Shown in pieces: positions 1-9,286 of a DNA stretch of 64,000 nucleotides. A program made the translations under genes and the position numbers. The notes under the pieces are model-generated. The model saw nothing but the letters and a program-made list of their open reading frames with translations, searched no databases and was not told the origin of the DNA. Source of the DNA: Polychytrium aggregatum (taxonomy: Eukaryota > Chytridiomycota > Chytridiomycetes > Polychytriales); the NCBI RefSeq assembly GCF_025602895.1, contig NW_026516217.1:1-64000 (forward strand), written 5' to 3'. Numbering within the stretch: position 1 is the first letter of the stretch; each line of letters begins with the position of its first letter.

Positions 1-2772
1 TCCCCGAGATGCGGCAGCTTCGCGAGAGGCGCCGCGATCTCATCTACCAGCTCAAGTTGCCCGGGCTCTCCCTCCGCGTCGCCGAGGACAAGCGCGCCGA
101 ACTCCGCGCTGTCCGCAAACAAGAAAAGAACCTCATCGTCCAGTCCCGCCGAGCAGCCGAGACCCTGGCCATGAACAAGCTGCACTCCCTCAACGCTTCC
201 GAGGTCGCCAAGTCCCTGGCCGCCATGAAGAAGCGCAAGGAGCTCGACGACGCCTTCCACTTTGACAACTCGGACGAGGCCCTCGAGCGACTTGTGGTCC
301 ACTACGGCAAGGTCTCCTCGCACTCCCAGGACACCCCCGGTGCCGCCTTTGACCGGACCGTCGGCCCAAGACCCCTGGACACTGTTCCGCGCCTGCTCCC
401 CGAGGACCGCTCCATTCCCCGATTGTCGTCGGACGAGGTGGCCGATGCCATCGTCAAGTCCCCCAAGCGCAAGTCTTCCGGCCCGGACAAGATCAAGGCC
501 GAGATGCTGCACCCTGTCGCTCCCGTGGTCGCTCCCTGGCTCCGGGCCATCCTGCTGGCCGCCCTCAAGGCCTCCGTCGTCCCGACCGAGTGGAACACTG
601 TCCTGATCCACCCGGTCTACAAGAACAAGGGTTCGATCCTCGATCCGGCCATGTACCGGCCCATCGGGTTGACCCAGGTCCTCCGCAGATCGCCGAGCGA
701 GTCCTGCTGCCGTTCCTCACCCGCGAGATCGGCATCATGGACATTGCCCAGGGAGGCTTCCGCCCGGACCGAGGCACCCTCGACCAGGTGTACTCGCTCG
801 ACGCTCTTGTCCGCATGAACAAGATCCGCGACGACGAGTACAGCCTGGTCTTCCTCGACATCAAGGCCGCCTACGACACTGTCTGGCGGGAGCGCCTCTG
901 GGACAAGATCGCCACCCGAGGTGCTGGTCCGGTCGCCGTCGGGGTCCTCAGGGCCATGTTCGACCGCACTCTTGTCCGCGTCGCCAGCAAGGGCCGCACG
1001 TCGCAGCCTGTGTGGCTGCAGAGGGTCTCATCCAAGGCTCGGTCCTGAGTCCCCTTCTGTTCAGTGCCCACATTGACGACCTGCCTGGACTGCTCCGAGC
1101 CGAGGACGGACTTGTGCTTGCCTCGAGTCGCCACCACCGTCTCCGGGTCAACTCGCTCTGGTTTGCCGATGACGGTGTCCTCATCTGTCCGGCTGGCCGC
1201 ACCCAGGCCATGCTGGATATCTGCGAACGCCACAGCATCGACAACCGGTACCGCTTCTCGCCTCCCAAGTGCGAGGTGCTGTACTCGGCCTGCAACGTCG
1301 ACCAGCTCCATCCCGCCAAGCTGTACGGCACCGAGCTGCCCAAGGTCCTCCAGTTCCGCTACCTCGGTGTCATGGTCGACATTGACGGATTCCGCCCGGA
1401 CCTCCAGTTCGACAAGCTCCTCCGCAAGGTCCACATGGTCACCGACACCGTGGTTGGACTCGGCATCACCCTCGGCAAGGTCTCGGCCAAGACCATCACC
1501 CAGGTCTACAAGACCTTTGTGCGGCCGACCCTCGAATACGGGATGGCCATGGACATCCCCGACCCAGCTCTGCGCGACCGCCTCGACGACGCCCAGATGA
1601 CGGCCCTCCGCACCATGTTCCGCGTCGGCCCCGGCACTCCCGTCGGTGCCATGCACCTCAACTGCGGCCTTCCCAAGATGCGGTCCGTGTCAAGATGCTG
1701 GCCCTGCAGAACTGGGCCCGCTGGGACGACCAAGTCTCTGACGGCGACAAGATGCTGTCGATGATCCTGCGCAACAAGATCATTGCGCCCTACCACCCGA
1801 CCAGTTCCTCGGCCAAGGAGTCCGAGCCGATCCGCACTGGGCCATGGTGGTCCGCCGACAAGAGGCCGACCACTCCCTCACGGCCACGGAGATCTACCGA
1901 GGCAAGACCCGACACCAGCCGCCGCCGCCCGGACCGCCCCGACCCCAGCCCGTCCCGATCAAGACCCTCATCTTCGAGGACCACATGAAGAACGGCTTCG
2001 ACCGCTCCAAGCAGCTCACCGCCGCCTGCACCCCGTCGACCAAGATGTCGGGACTCTGGGAGGCTCGCGGGTACCAAGGATCCATGATCATGCTCATGTT
2101 CATGGTCCGATGGCGACTCGGTGCTCTCCCAGGCCACTTCAGATTTGGCTACCGCAAGTGCAAGAACCTGGCTCGACACGGATCCGGGATCGACTTGACC
2201 AGGACCCACGCACAGCAGTGTGTGGATCCGCATCAAGTCCTGGTCCGCAAGGTCGCAGCCCTCAAGACGGCCCACCCGACTTGGGTGGAAAGTGGTATAG
2301 CCGGAGTGGGACCAGTGGACAAGCTGCTGGACCTGCTCAGTTTCGATCGCACTCCCCTCGCAGTCGCACCCCTCCCGCACTTGGATCACTTGCTGCTCAT
2401 GTACCCGCTCCCCGCACTGCCTTCCGAGCATTCGCACTTGGTGCACACCAGCACCACCACCCACTCCCACACCCAGTGTAGTCCCACCCTTGCAGTCTCT
2501 CCCTGCACCCTCATCACAGCGTAGTATAGTGTCAGCACTTGTCATTCCTCCACCCCGACCCCCCTCGATCCTGCTGTTCCCTTGTGGGAACTGCTCGAAA
2601 ATGTGTTCACCCGCTTGGTCTCAGACCTTGTGGGCAGCTGAGGCAGCACTAGGCTGCAACAGGAGTAAATAGGCTTGCCTGTGTACTCAACGTGCCGGGG
2701 TACCAACCTGTTGGACCTGATGGCTTGTCTTCTTGAATAAAGTTGACTATAGTAACAAAAAAAAAAAAAAAA
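1..2772 (+). mobile_element. LINE copy 1, 3' part, decayed, with poly(A) tail
   Basis: Non-LTR retrotransposon cut by the left edge of the window. It encodes a reverse transcriptase, carries a polyadenylation signal (AATAAA near 2,736) and ends in a run of about 16 A at 2,757-2,772. The body is more than 90% alike to LINE pieces at 18,593-18,720 and 30,535-32,003, which shows it is a repeat family. Several single-base indels break the reading frame. The 5' part lies outside the window. Confidence 0.9.
9..2524 (+). pseudogene. LINE ORF2 reverse transcriptase, frameshifted
   Basis: Reverse transcriptase domain of a fungal LINE, readable only by changing frame near 680, 1,015, 1,682 and 1,800. 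Landmarks in order are a pre-RT basic helix, the KSSGPD(K) segment (about 475-490), the GGFRPDRGTLDQ motif (about 750-785), FLDIKAAYDTV (about 850-885), the catalytic FADDG box (about 1,162-1,176), the KCEVLYSACN palm region (about 1,270) and a long C-terminal region with a Cys/His cluster (CKNLARH...HAQQC, 2,160-2,225). Homopolymer-type indels could be decay or sequencing error. No RNase H domain is seen. The family is Tad/I-like by overall plan, but the clade is not certain. Confidence 0.85.
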
Positions 2773-3684
2773 TGGTCTTCGCCAGGGTTGAGACTCGGCG
2801 ATGGATCATGGCATCTCCATGCACTTGTCTCATGGATGATGAGTCTGATGGGGCATCCCACATGCCATTCCGACCTCACACTCCGATCATCGGGTTCGTA
2901 TCTCCCCCAAACCGACTCGGATTGGGGTATCGAGGGCGTATCTGCCGTGGGAAAGCTGCGTCTGGGGTGTCATGGATGTGAATTGCATCATCCATGCATC
3001 GTGGATGCCGTACTGTTTGGCCATGGATGGGGAGGGTATTGGTCATCGTCGATGCTGATTCGTGCGATATCGGTGCGCAGACTGTTGACCGTCGATCACG
3101 ATGGTCGATCACGATGGCAGATGAGTCTGGTTGGGGCGATTCCCACGATGTTGACTGCTGGCGGGCGATGCAGACTGGGAACGATAAATAGGGCAGCGAG
3201 GAAGACCAGCTTGACTGACATCGCCAATCGAGTTTCGGATCGCCAAAGCGGGATCGGATCGTGATGAAACACAGGTTCATCGCACATCGAGTTCTCTGCT
3301 CCTGCCGCACCCTATCCTGCTCCTGCTGCACCTGTCCTGCTCTTGCTGCACCTGTCTGCTCTTGCTGCACCTGTCCTTCTCTTGCTGCACCTGTCTGCTC
3401 CTGCTGCACCTGTATTGCTCTTGCTGACACCGTGTGGCCTGCACACACTGCTTTCACCTCTGTGTGTTTGTTCCAGCTCTGCCCCTCCAGTTCCCCGCCC
3501 CTCGCTCCCACACTCCCTGTCCCCTTCCCCACTGCTGAGCGATGTCCCAAGGACCGACCCCAGCAGTCCCTTCTCCCGGCCCTCGACATCGCTGGTCGGG
3601 CAGCTTGATCTTCAAGCGCAAGGAGCGACCCGTGGCCACCCCCTTCCTCCCCCGCCACAGCGTCGCCTGTCCTTGCCCGACGCA
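2773..3684. other. Unassigned stretch between LINE copies; may contain the 5' UTR of LINE copy 2
   Basis: No convincing coding region. The first 500 bases after the poly(A) of LINE copy 1 have no recognisable relatives in the window. From about 3,298 a short tandem array leads into ORF1 of LINE copy 2, so part of this stretch is probably its 5' UTR. The exact 5' end and any target-site duplication could not be found. Confidence 0.5.
3298..3426. repeat. Tandem array of 19-20 bp units (CTGCTCTTGCTGCACCTGT)
   Basis: About six imperfect copies of a 19-20 bp unit, each containing TGCTG and CACCTGT. The array sits just upstream of LINE ORF1. Tandem 5' UTR units are known in some LINEs as promoter elements; that role here is inference. 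Confidence 0.75.
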
Positions 3685-5833
3685 ATGACCATGCTCCCCA
3701 GGCCGGAGCATGACGAGCGTCTCCCCGAGTCCGAGTTCCCGTCCGTGTCCGTGCCCGAGTCCAGGCTCCCGGCCCCGCCCGAGTTCAGGTTCCCGGCCGA
3801 ACCCGACTTTTCGTTCCCGCCCTTGGACCGCGCTGCCGCCCGTGCCGCCGTCGACATTGATGAACTGGAGGACATCAATGTCGAAGAAGACCTCAGCCCG
3901 GACCAAGAGCCTGACGCTGAGCCCTCGTCCTCCTGTGCCGACCAAGACCACCCTGCCGAGTCCCTGGCTCCCGTGTCCTCCTCCGCCGCTCCCCACCAAG
4001 ACCACTGTGCCATGGACATTGTTGTCCAGCCCAGTGCCGACGTCGTCTCGGTTCCTTGGCGCGACGAGTTCTGGCGCAAGTGGCACGCCTCGTCCGACGT
4101 CGATGATCAGAAGGCTGCAACCCAGATCATCGACGTCACCAAGATGAACAACCAGCTGTGGATGGCCGTGACCGCCAAGCTGCAGTGCACTGTCCTGTGC
4201 CGCAAGTGCAAGCTCGCCTCGGCCGATCCCTGGATCGTCGTCAAGCACGGCAAGGACGAGCTCCAGCTCAAGTGTCCCCAGGCCCTCGAGGACGGACCCT
4301 GCCCCGGCCAGATGTCGGCCTTCCAGTTCTGGGCCCACATGAGCCGCACCACCAAGGAGTCCCGCAAGCTGTTTTGTGGATGCGTTCTCGGACAAGTTCA
4401 AGGAGAACTTCCACACCAAGTGCGGCCTCAAGACCATGGACAAGCAGCGCGCCGTCCCCCGTGGTGCCTCTGAAGGCGCCCCTCGAGCAGCCCCTGCTTC
4501 CACTGCTGACCCCGTCGATCCAGCTCGTCGAGCTGTTGATGCTGTTGGCACTGCGTCCCCTGTCCCCAAGGCCAGGCCCGTCCTTCCGCCCCGACCCGTC
4601 GTCAAGGCCAAGACCCCTCCTCCGTCCCAGGCTCCCGTCCCTGCGATGAAACCCGAGGAGGCCCTCGCTATCCTCAAGCGAGAGGCTGACCGGGTGCAGT
4701 CCATCCTGTTCGAGGCACTCGTGGCCGACAACATGGATGCTGCCACCAAGGCCATGGTCCAGAAGATCGCCAAGTCCAATGTGGCAATCAGCCGTGCCAC
4801 GGAGCAGCTCCGCAAGTCTGTTGCCAACAAGACTGCCACCCCCAAGACCCAGTCCCCCGGTTCCAAGACCCAGTCCTCCGGCTCCCTCCCTGGCTCTGCC
4901 CCTGTTTCCGCCCCGTCTCCCTCGTACAAGGCCGCTCTCTTGAAGAACGTTCGGGAGGCCGAGAGCCGTGTCGGCCGCATGTCCGAGGCCAGCCAGCTCG
5001 ACGAATGGAAGAGGATGCTGACCACCGGCCGAATGCCAGGCTCCTCCAAGCCGATCCAGCCCAACCAGCACCGCCAGCCAGTCCTTGTCCCCGGGACGGT
5101 CGCCAACTCTGAGCTCCGGAACGACAAGTTCAGGGAGGCCGTCACCAACATGGACTGGCTGTACGTCGAGGGCATCCGCTGTGGCGACCTCGGCAGTGTC
5201 CGCCGCAACCTCAAGCGATGCGGCATCGACACCAGGGAGTTGGCCGAGATCAACTTCCCTGAGGCCACGGTCATGGAGGTCCTTGTCCGCGACAAATCCA
5301 ACAAGGCCGACCTTGGTGCCCGTCTGGAGTCGCTGTCGTCCACACATGGCAGGGTCAGGGTCGTACCGGCCTACGACGTCATCCATGGTCTCAAGCACCA
5401 TGGACTGGCCCTGTCCCGATCCGATGCCATCAAGAACTTTATGGCAAAGTCCCTCCGCCAGGCAGCCAAGGCCAAGACCGCCCCTGTCCGCCGCTGCATC
5501 CAGATGCGCATCCCCGAGGAGTACCGCGACGAGTACGACTCGCTCCTCAAGAAGGCCCTATCCGGCAAGGAGGTCAAGCGGGCGGACATCACCGCCGTCC
5601 CCAAGGTCCCTGGTTCTGCCGCTGCCGCTGCCTCGTCGTCTGCCTCTGCCGCTGCCGCTACCGCTGCCCCTGCCGTTGTCGTTGCTGTCGCTGCTGCTGC
5701 TGCCCCCGCCGCTGGTGCCTCGTCAAAGCCCAGCAAGCCTCACCCCGCCTACAGAGTCCCGCTGTCCGTCATGGACACTGACTCTGAAGGAGAGGGCCCC
5801 CGGGCCAGCAGCAGCGCTGCACGACTCCAATGA
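3685..5833 (+). pseudogene. LINE ORF1 (Gag-like nucleic-acid-binding protein), one frameshift
   Basis: ORF1 starts at an ATG near 3,685 and ends at TGA 5,831-5,833. One frame change is needed near 4,372, where a TTTT run precedes VDAFSDKF. The N-terminus is acidic and proline-rich. The middle has a Cys cluster (CRKCK then C and C within about 40 residues, roughly 4,200-4,310) that may bind nucleic acid. The C-terminal third resembles the RNA-recognition-like end of LINE ORF1 proteins only loosely, and is followed by an Ala-rich tract (about 5,615-5,725). By position it should be the RNA-packaging protein of the LINE. A 629-residue ORF on the opposite strand is a GC shadow. Confidence 0.7.
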
Positions 5834-6927
5834 ATCCACACCCCTCGCAGGGAGGCGGCAGGGCCCAGACATCCCTGACCGTCGCTTCCTTCAATGTCTG
5901 TGGCATCAACGTCAACGACGTTGAACTCAAGAACCTCATCGACACCAACGACATCGACTTTGTCGGTGTCCAAGAAACCCTCGCCGACCTCGAACCCCGC
6001 AGCCCTCTCTGTGGCTATGCCGTCAAGGTCCCTGGTCCCCGTTGCCGCGCCGGTAGAGGCATCGCCATCCTCTACAACCCGGCCAGGATCGACCCGCACG
6101 ACTTCACCAACATTGAAGTCAGCGACAAGGGCGACGCCATGTGGGTGACATACAAACACGTCATCCACATCGGCAACTTCTACCTGTCCCCGAGCCTCAA
6201 GCTGGACGACTACCGCGAGGCCCTCCAGTCGATCCACACCAAGGCCGCCCTCCCCGACGCCCAGGTCATTGTGGTGGGTGACTTCAATGCCCACCTCAGT
6301 GCCCTGAGCGGACTGCCCACGCCGCTCCGTGGCAGGGAGAAGATCCTCGAGGACACTGTCTCCCGCGCCGGTCTCCGCGTTGTGCCTCCAGCTGTGATCC
6401 CGACCCACACCCGGCAGCGGGGTCCCAGCTGGACAACGATCGACTACATCTTTGTGTCGCATCGCCAGGCCAACAACGACCCGCTGCTGCAGGTCGACAC
6501 TGCCGGTGCCTTCCGTGGCCAGTCCGACCACTTCCCCATCTGGGCGACTCTGCGGGTACAGCCAAAGTACTACCCAAAGGTCGACCAATTGGCAGTGGAA
6601 GATCGCCCAGCTGCGAGGATCCTGCCGTCCGCGCCCAGTACCATCTTGGCGCTGCTGGACGAGCGGCGAAACGCGGTCTGCAGCGCATCCAGGCTGCACT
6701 CCGGCCAATCTCAAGGGGATCGGTCATTCCGATCTCGGAGAGTGCGGCCCAGGTCGACCGGCTGGTATCATTCGCGCTGTCACCACCGACTGCGACTCCC
6801 CATCGGCAAGGTTCATCAGACCTGGCGGACCCGGCCTGATCCCCGAGATGCGGCCAGCTTCGCGAGAGGCGCGGGATCTCATTACCCAAGTTGCGGGTCT
6901 CCCTCCGCGTGCCGAGACAAGCGCGCC
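5830..6927 (+). pseudogene. LINE ORF2, APE-type endonuclease domain, truncated
   Basis: ATG 5,830-5,832 overlaps the ORF1 stop as ATGA. The domain has the expected endonuclease/exonuclease/phosphatase landmarks: SFNVCGI near the start, the catalytic Glu in VQET (about 5,968), GDFNAH (about 6,280), TIDYIFVS (about 6,438) and the C-terminal SDHFP (about 6,525). This enzyme nicks target DNA for target-primed reverse transcription. After about 6,700 many small deletions appear, and the ORF is lost before the Ty3-A junction. Confidence 0.85.
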
Positions 6928-7021
6928 GAGCTCACCCGTCCGCTAGAATCCTAGCACGCCACTGAACAGTTGTACCCCTCCCTCCCCGTCTTGCCCCAAC
7001 GTCCCAGTAGTGGACGTTACA
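6928..7021 (+). repeat. Truncated and indel-rich 5' LTR of Ty3-A
   Basis: Matches only the last third of the 309-bp family 1 LTR and ends in the same GTGGACGTTACA. The first 200 or so bases are gone. Several internal deletions distinguish it from the three other, mutually identical LTR copies in the window. Confidence 0.85.
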
Positions 7022-7033
7022 TGGTAGCATCGG
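7022..7033 (+). other. Primer binding site of Ty3-A (tRNA type)
   Basis: TGGTAGCATCGG directly abuts the LTR end. TGG start and zero spacing fit a classical tRNA 3'-CCA primer; the tRNA would end in CCGATGCTACCA. The tRNA species is not identified. The same site is at 19,030-19,041 in Ty3-B. Confidence 0.7.
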
Positions 7034-7143
7034 AAATCCTCGTCTTGTTTTCGTCCTGTTTGTCCTCTTTCTAGATCCTCAAGCTGGATCCCGCCTCTCT
7101 TGCCGACCGACTCTCCTCTCTGTCCCTGGAGCCTGCCCCTGCC

Positions 7144-7965
7144 ATGAGCAACCCCCGCCCACTTCCGGAAGCCTTCCTCAAGACCTTCCGTGCCCCAGTG
7201 TTTACTGGGAAGAGCCGCTCCTCCTCGGTGGAGGACTGGCTGCAGCAACTCGAGGACTACCTCGATGCTGCCCAAGTCGCCCCCACCCACCACATCGTCG
7301 CCGCCAAGCTCTGCTTAAAGGACCAGGCGTACCGTTGGTACCGCCGCCAAGGGTTCGACGAGCAGAGCGAAGGTGTGTTTGACGACTTCAAGGACCGCCT
7401 CCGTCGCCGCTTCGGCAGCCCCAATGCTGAACTCATTGCCCGTGACAAGCTATACTCTCTCGTGCAGCGTGGTTCTGTGACCCGCTACATCGAGGAGTTT
7501 GAAGACCTCTCCTCCCAGATTGAGGAGCTGGGCTCTGCTGATGCGATGTACCTCTTCCAGAAGGGCCTCAAGCCCAAGATCAGAGAGTACATCGCCAGCA
7601 ACCCTGATGCCCGCAAGTCCCTGGACGTGATGATGGACGTTGCCGAGAACCTCGACAACGTCCAGTACCATGGCCGCCAGTTCTACCCGCAGCTGGCAGG
7701 CGGCCATCGGTCTCATCACGTCCCAGCCCGTCCGCCTCGCCCGGCCCCGCCCGCAAGACCCATGCCTGAGCCCATGGACGTTGACGTCAACGCCATGGAG
7801 GCTCGTGGCCCTCCCCGCTCCCGGTTCCAGCAAGCTGCCACTGTCTCCCCCAAGGACAGACAGAAGCAGGAGGACCTCCGCCATGGTTCCTGCTTCTTCT
7901 GTCACCGACCGGGACACCAGGCCAAGGAGTGCCCCATGAAGTCGGGAAACGGCCGACCCTACTAG
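7144..7965 (+). CDS. gag: Ty3-A Gag capsid/nucleocapsid protein
   Basis: 273-residue Gag. The central part (about residues 45-170) has the retrotransposon Gag capsid pattern: KLCLKDQAYRWYRR, DDFKDRLRRRFG, then YIEEFEDLSSQI. The C-terminus carries one CCHC zinc knuckle (CFFCHRPGHQAKEC, about residues 250-264) for RNA binding. It forms the particle in which reverse transcription occurs. The stop TAG 7,963-7,965 lies inside a hairpin that follows a slippery heptamer, so a fraction of ribosomes should shift -1 into pol. An identical protein is encoded at 19,152-19,973. Confidence 0.92.
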   Translation: MSNPRPLPEAFLKTFRAPVFTGKSRSSSVEDWLQQLEDYLDAAQVAPTHHIVAAKLCLKDQAYRWYRRQGFDEQSEGVFDDFKDRLRRRFGSPNAELIARDKLYSLVQRGSVTRYIEEFEDLSSQIEELGSADAMYLFQKGLKPKIREYIASNPDARKSLDVMMDVAENLDNVQYHGRQFYPQLAGGHRSHHVPARPPRPAPPARPMPEPMDVDVNAMEARGPPRSRFQQAATVSPKDRQKQEDLRHGSCFFCHRPGHQAKECPMKSGNGRPY

Positions 7966-7987
7966 GTGGCTCTGGAGCCCTAGTAGG
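7944..7987 (+). promoter_or_regulatory. -1 ribosomal frameshift signal, Ty3-A gag/pol
   Basis: Slippery heptamer GGGAAAC at 7,944-7,950, in the correct phase (gag codons GGA AAC). A 7-nt spacer leads to a hairpin: CCTACTAG (7,958-7,965) pairs with CTAGTAGG (7,980-7,987), with an inner GGCT/AGCC stem and a CTGG loop. The -1 frame continues directly as pol. The gag stop codon forms part of the 5' arm. Confidence 0.85.
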
Positions 7988-8483
7988 AGACCAACGCCGT
8001 GGATTGCTCAATGCAGTCCACGCGTCTCCAGAGGAAGTTCACCTCGCCCCCTCCCCCGAAGGAGAAACAAACCAAGTGTTGTGCGTCGTGCGAGAGGTGC
8101 ATGGTGGCGCAAGCCGCCTGCCTCTCCACGAACGTGAAGAGAAAACCAAAATTGAAAACCAAAACAAAAAAGAAAATCAAGAACCCTTGAGGGACAGGAC
8201 CGCCTGTGCCCTCACCCTGTCAAGTCGTGTGTGTCGGATGCTTCCGACATGTGTCCGCAAGCCGTGGACGTCGTGTGCAATGGCGTGCTGACGCCGCAGG
8301 CCCCCGCAATGGCCGAACCCTATCCAAATGTCCGAGTGGCCGTGATGAAGCCAACCAAGACCAAGTGTCGCCCGTTCCCCCAAGTCAAGTCATGGTGCAG
8401 GAGGCTGTGCAGGAGGACCATGAAGAGTCCCTGCTGTACCTCCCTGCCACCGTCCAAGGTCACACCGTCCGAATGATGGTGGA
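7944..8483 (+). pseudogene. pol: Ty3-A pol, 5' segment up to element C
   Basis: Frame -1 to gag; encodes the linker before the protease. Compared with Ty3-B, one C is missing near 8,216 and one A near 8,326, which throws it out of frame. It reaches the first residues of the protease (MMVD) and is then cut by element C after the target copy GTGGA at 8,479-8,483. Pol continues at 14,894. Confidence 0.85.
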
Positions 8484-9274
8484 TGTTAGAGTCCAAAGGG
8501 GACTCAACGGCAAAAGAAGAAGTGAGCTCGAAGTGAGCTCAGGGAAAGCAAGGGTAGAGTCCGAAGTGGACTCGGAGAGGGAGCGAGGGAAGCAAAGATC
8601 CGTTCAAGATAAGACTTGTCTCGAAATGAGACGTGAGGAACACTCAGAGAATAAAGTAGAAGGCACTTTATTTAGTCCTATTTTGAACGCTAAGGTTCGA
8701 CTACACATCGCGGGGGTCAGGCTATTTATAGACAAGTCCGGACTTGGCAGCGAAGGGCGGCCAAGGGAGGGAAAAGTGGGCGATCGAGCAGGGCGAAGGG
8801 GGCGATGCACGAACGAGGGCCGAGAAGGACCACCGAGACAGGCAGAGAACCAAAGCGAGAGAGGCGCAAGCAAAAGCGAAGCACCTGGCAGGAGAAACGT
8901 GCAAAGGCGAAGCAATGTGACTCAACGTCCAAGAAGCGGATTGGTCAAGTATAAGGTTGGGGCAAATGCATGCGAGATGAACAAGAGATCGGGGCGGTCA
9001 GGCAGGTCATGAGTCACCGGTGGGGGGACACATGACCGGCAGCCGAATTGCAACCAATCGCAGCAAGGCGCGTGCACAAACAAACCGGCGCGTGCGAAGA
9101 AGACAAAGGAAGCGGAGCAGCGCGGGAAAACGGAAGTGCGGAAGGAGCGGAAAAGACAGGCAAAAGGCGGAAAATCGGAGGGGAACTGCAAGGCTACACA
9201 CAAACAAACAGAAAGGCAAAAGAATAGCCAAGTGTGCAGTCAAAGTGGAGAACAAGCAGGAGCTATCCCTAACA
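8484..9274 (-). repeat. Element C 3' LTR (left copy)
   Basis: 791 bp, TGTTAG...CTAACA ends, nearly identical to 14,103-14,893. Long ORFs across it (for example 268 codons from 8,206) are chance readings with no family resemblance. The purine-rich GGAAGGGGATGA on the minus strand at 9,275-9,286 is the likely polypurine tract. Confidence 0.95.
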
Positions 9275-9286
9275 TCATCCCCTTCC

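Larger units (their letters stand above)
3685..6927 (+). mobile_element. LINE copy 2, 5' part (ORF1 and endonuclease), interrupted by Ty3-A
   Basis: The 5' portion of a LINE with ORF1 followed by ORF2 that starts with an APE-type endonuclease. Its last bases (6,839-6,925) match bases 1-110 of LINE copy 1, so ORF2 continues into the same reverse transcriptase. At about 6,926 the LINE stops and a truncated LTR begins. The element resumes at 18,593 and again at 30,535. About 1.1 kb of reverse transcriptase (equivalent to 110-1,180 of copy 1) is missing. The true 5' end is upstream of 3,685 and not fixed. Confidence 0.85.

Noticed and set aside
2733-3264. Small ORFs after the poly(A) of LINE copy 1
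   Set aside because: Short, overlapping in several frames, no resemblance to any family; start within the poly(A) tail.
3454-5343. 629-codon ORF on the minus strand opposite LINE ORF1
   Set aside because: High-GC shadow of ORF1; low-complexity, no family features, and disrupted at the same frameshift.
7022-7033. Self-priming in Ty3-A/B
   Set aside because: No complement of the primer site was found in the 309-bp LTR; TGG start and zero spacing fit a tRNA primer.
8206-9012. 268-codon ORF in the LTR of element C (and its twin at 13,912-14,631)
   Set aside because: Duplicated only because the LTR is duplicated; no protein features, and it crosses the insertion border.
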